DNA of 14,185 nt from positions 632 to 14,816 of the forward strand of contig DLXZ01000020.1 in assembly GCA_003448675.1 (NCBI GenBank). Direction: 5' to 3'. Position numbers and translations under genes: made by a program. The notes under the pieces are model-generated. The model worked only from the letters and a program-made list of their open reading frames with translations. It searched no databases and was not told the DNA's origin. Shown piece after piece: positions 13,354 through 14,185 of this stretch. Source of the DNA: Porticoccaceae bacterium. Its GTDB lineage: Bacteria > Pseudomonadota > Gammaproteobacteria > Pseudomonadales > Porticoccaceae. How positions within the stretch are numbered: the stretch's first letter is position 1; every line of letters starts with the position of its first letter.

Positions 13354-14001
13354 TTATCCTGGCTTACGGCCGTGGCTGACACGCTCGTGCCCCTGGTTAT
13401 CACGCCTGCTGGCAACTTCAACAAACCCGCTTGCCCGCAACAGGGCCCGAACCGTTTTTGCCTGATCAAAACCATGCTCCAGCAATAGCCAGCCACCGGC
13501 TTTAAGATACGCCGACGCGCCAGAGGCAATCGTTTCCAGGGCCGAAAAGCCTCTGTTTTTAGCCACCAATGCCGAACGCGGTTCAAAGCGCACGTCCCCT
13601 TGTAGTAAGTGAGGGTCGTCCGGTTCGATATAAGGCGGGTTACTGACAATCAAATCAAAACGCCGGCCCGCAAGCCCCGCAAACCAGTTACTTTCCATCA
13701 CCGATACGTTATCCAGGCCGTGTCTACACCGATTGCGCTCCGCCAGCGCCACCGCCTCAAGCACAACATCCACCGCCAGCACTTCCCAACCGGGCCGCTC
13801 TTTCGCCAGAGCCAGGGCAACAGCGCCGGTACCGGTGCCAAGATCGAGCACCCGGGCATCTTGCAGATCAATCAATTCGAGCGAGGTTTCTACTAATAAT
13901 TCTGTCTCGGGGCGGGGGATCAAGGTGCTGGTGTTGACTTCCAGGCTCAGCGACCAGAAGTCCTGTAGACCGGTCAGGTAGGCGATCGGCTCGCCGCCGG
14001 C
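13354..14001 (-). CDS. prmC: PrmC, release factor glutamine methyltransferase, N-terminus missing
   Basis: SAM-dependent enzyme (HemK family) that methylates the GGQ glutamine of peptide release factors. Present are the linker GEPIAYLTGLQDFWSLSLEV (from about 13992 down to 13933), the IPRPETELLVE signature, the SAM loop VLDLGTGTGAVALALA, the second SAM motif VLAVDV and the catalytic NPPYIEP. The C-terminus ends with GRKPG. Although the frame can be read from a TTG at 13923, homology clearly continues upstream to about 14001, so that TTG is not the start. About 70 N-terminal residues are absent. Upstream of 14002 the reading frame stays open only by chance, and the minus-strand translation no longer resembles PrmC. 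In related bacteria prfA lies just upstream; it is not visible here. Confidence 0.9.
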   Translation of the reverse strand, partial: AGGEPIAYLTGLQDFWSLSLEVNTSTLIPRPETELLVETSLELIDLQDARVLDLGTGTGAVALALAKERPGWEVLAVDVVLEAVALAERNRCRHGLDNVSVMESNWFAGLAGRRFDLIVSNPPYIEPDDPHLLQGDVRFEPRSALVAKNRGFSALETIASGASAYLKAGGWLLLEHGFDQAKTVRALLRASGFVEVASRRDNQGHERVSHGRKPG

Positions 14002-14004
14002 CAG

Positions 14005-14185
14005 GAGAAGTGGACCCCGCCGTGGCTCGAGTTCCAGTTCGACACCGCGTACGCCTACTACCAGTGGGCGCAGCTCGACGGCAAGAAGCTCGAGACCGTC
14101 CAGAACCAGCTCAAGATCATGAAGGTCGAGTACGGAGAGCGCTTCCGCGACCTGAAGGACGACTCCTTGCGCGAGCGCTTCGCCT
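14005..14185 (+). CDS. Foreign-looking coding fragment on the + strand, partial at both ends
   Basis: From GAG at 14005 to the end the plus strand reads as a balanced protein sequence of 60 codons, beginning EKWTPPWLEFQFDTAYAYYQ and ending KDDSLRERFA. It is rich in Trp, Tyr, Phe, Lys and Glu and probably helical, perhaps part of a repeat or coiled protein. Of the 60 codons, 59 end in G or C, far more than in the other genes of this window. An in-frame TAG at 13966 and the overlap with prmC on the other strand mean it cannot extend far upstream. I do not recognise the protein. It most likely comes from another, higher-GC genome joined artificially, or is a recently inserted piece. Confidence 0.55.

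Noticed and set aside
13354..13923. PrmC as a complete 189-residue protein from a TTG start
   Set aside because: The conserved linker GEPIAYLTG...FWSLSLEV continues in frame upstream to about 14001, so the TTG is internal and the N-terminus is missing.
14003..14185. Minus-strand frame remaining open to the window end as PrmC N-terminus
   Set aside because: Its translation is Leu/Val/Glu-rich shadow sequence without PrmC features, whereas the plus-strand reading is a balanced protein with extreme GC3.

Overview
The window looks like chromosomal DNA of a free-living, probably marine, gammaproteobacterium. The evidence is a medium-high GC content, mixed gene orientations, and a typical gene set: DEAD-box helicase, DoxX, MATE exporter, PilZ, UspE-like stress protein and PrmC. 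An N-acyl-D-amino-acid-deacylase-like amidohydrolase sits beside an F420-type luciferase-like oxidoreductase, a combination I associate with oligotrophic marine Cellvibrionales-like lineages and with actinobacteria. Taxonomy is inferred from gene content only and is not firm. I see no rRNA, tRNA, CRISPR array, transposase, phage or plasmid gene.

Layout. 1-1144 (+): the C-terminal end of a PraB-like secreted protein, then an unrecognised 224-residue protein closed by a perfect 14-bp hairpin. 1166-1506: about 340 bases of non-coding DNA packed with hairpins and repeat-like elements. 1521-5526 (-): a DEAD-box RNA helicase with basic tails, a DoxX-family membrane protein, and a membrane-anchored lone glutamate-synthase-like FMN/Fe-S protein. 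5632-8245 (+): a MATE exporter, a PilZ-domain protein and an orphan lipoprotein. 8246-8641: no convincing gene. 8642-11505: the amidohydrolase (+) and the luciferase-like oxidoreductase (-), converging on a perfect 13-bp hairpin. 11647-13348: a DUF429-like RNase-H-fold protein (-) and a tandem universal stress protein (+) in head-to-head arrangement. 13354-about 14002 (-): PrmC without its N-terminus. About 14003-14185: a short high-GC3 coding fragment on the + strand that does not belong to the PrmC gene.

How the genes fit together. Most are independent single-gene units, not one pathway. The nearest things to functional pairs are the convergent amidohydrolase/LLM oxidoreductase and the divergent DUF429/UspE pair. 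I did not find a clear new multi-gene defence or biosynthetic system. The points most worth checking are the abrupt change of coding strand and codon use near 14002 (most simply a chimeric contig end), the RhlB/RhlE mosaic look of the helicase, the hairpin-rich island at 1166-1506, and the DUF429-like protein with a complete candidate acidic active site.
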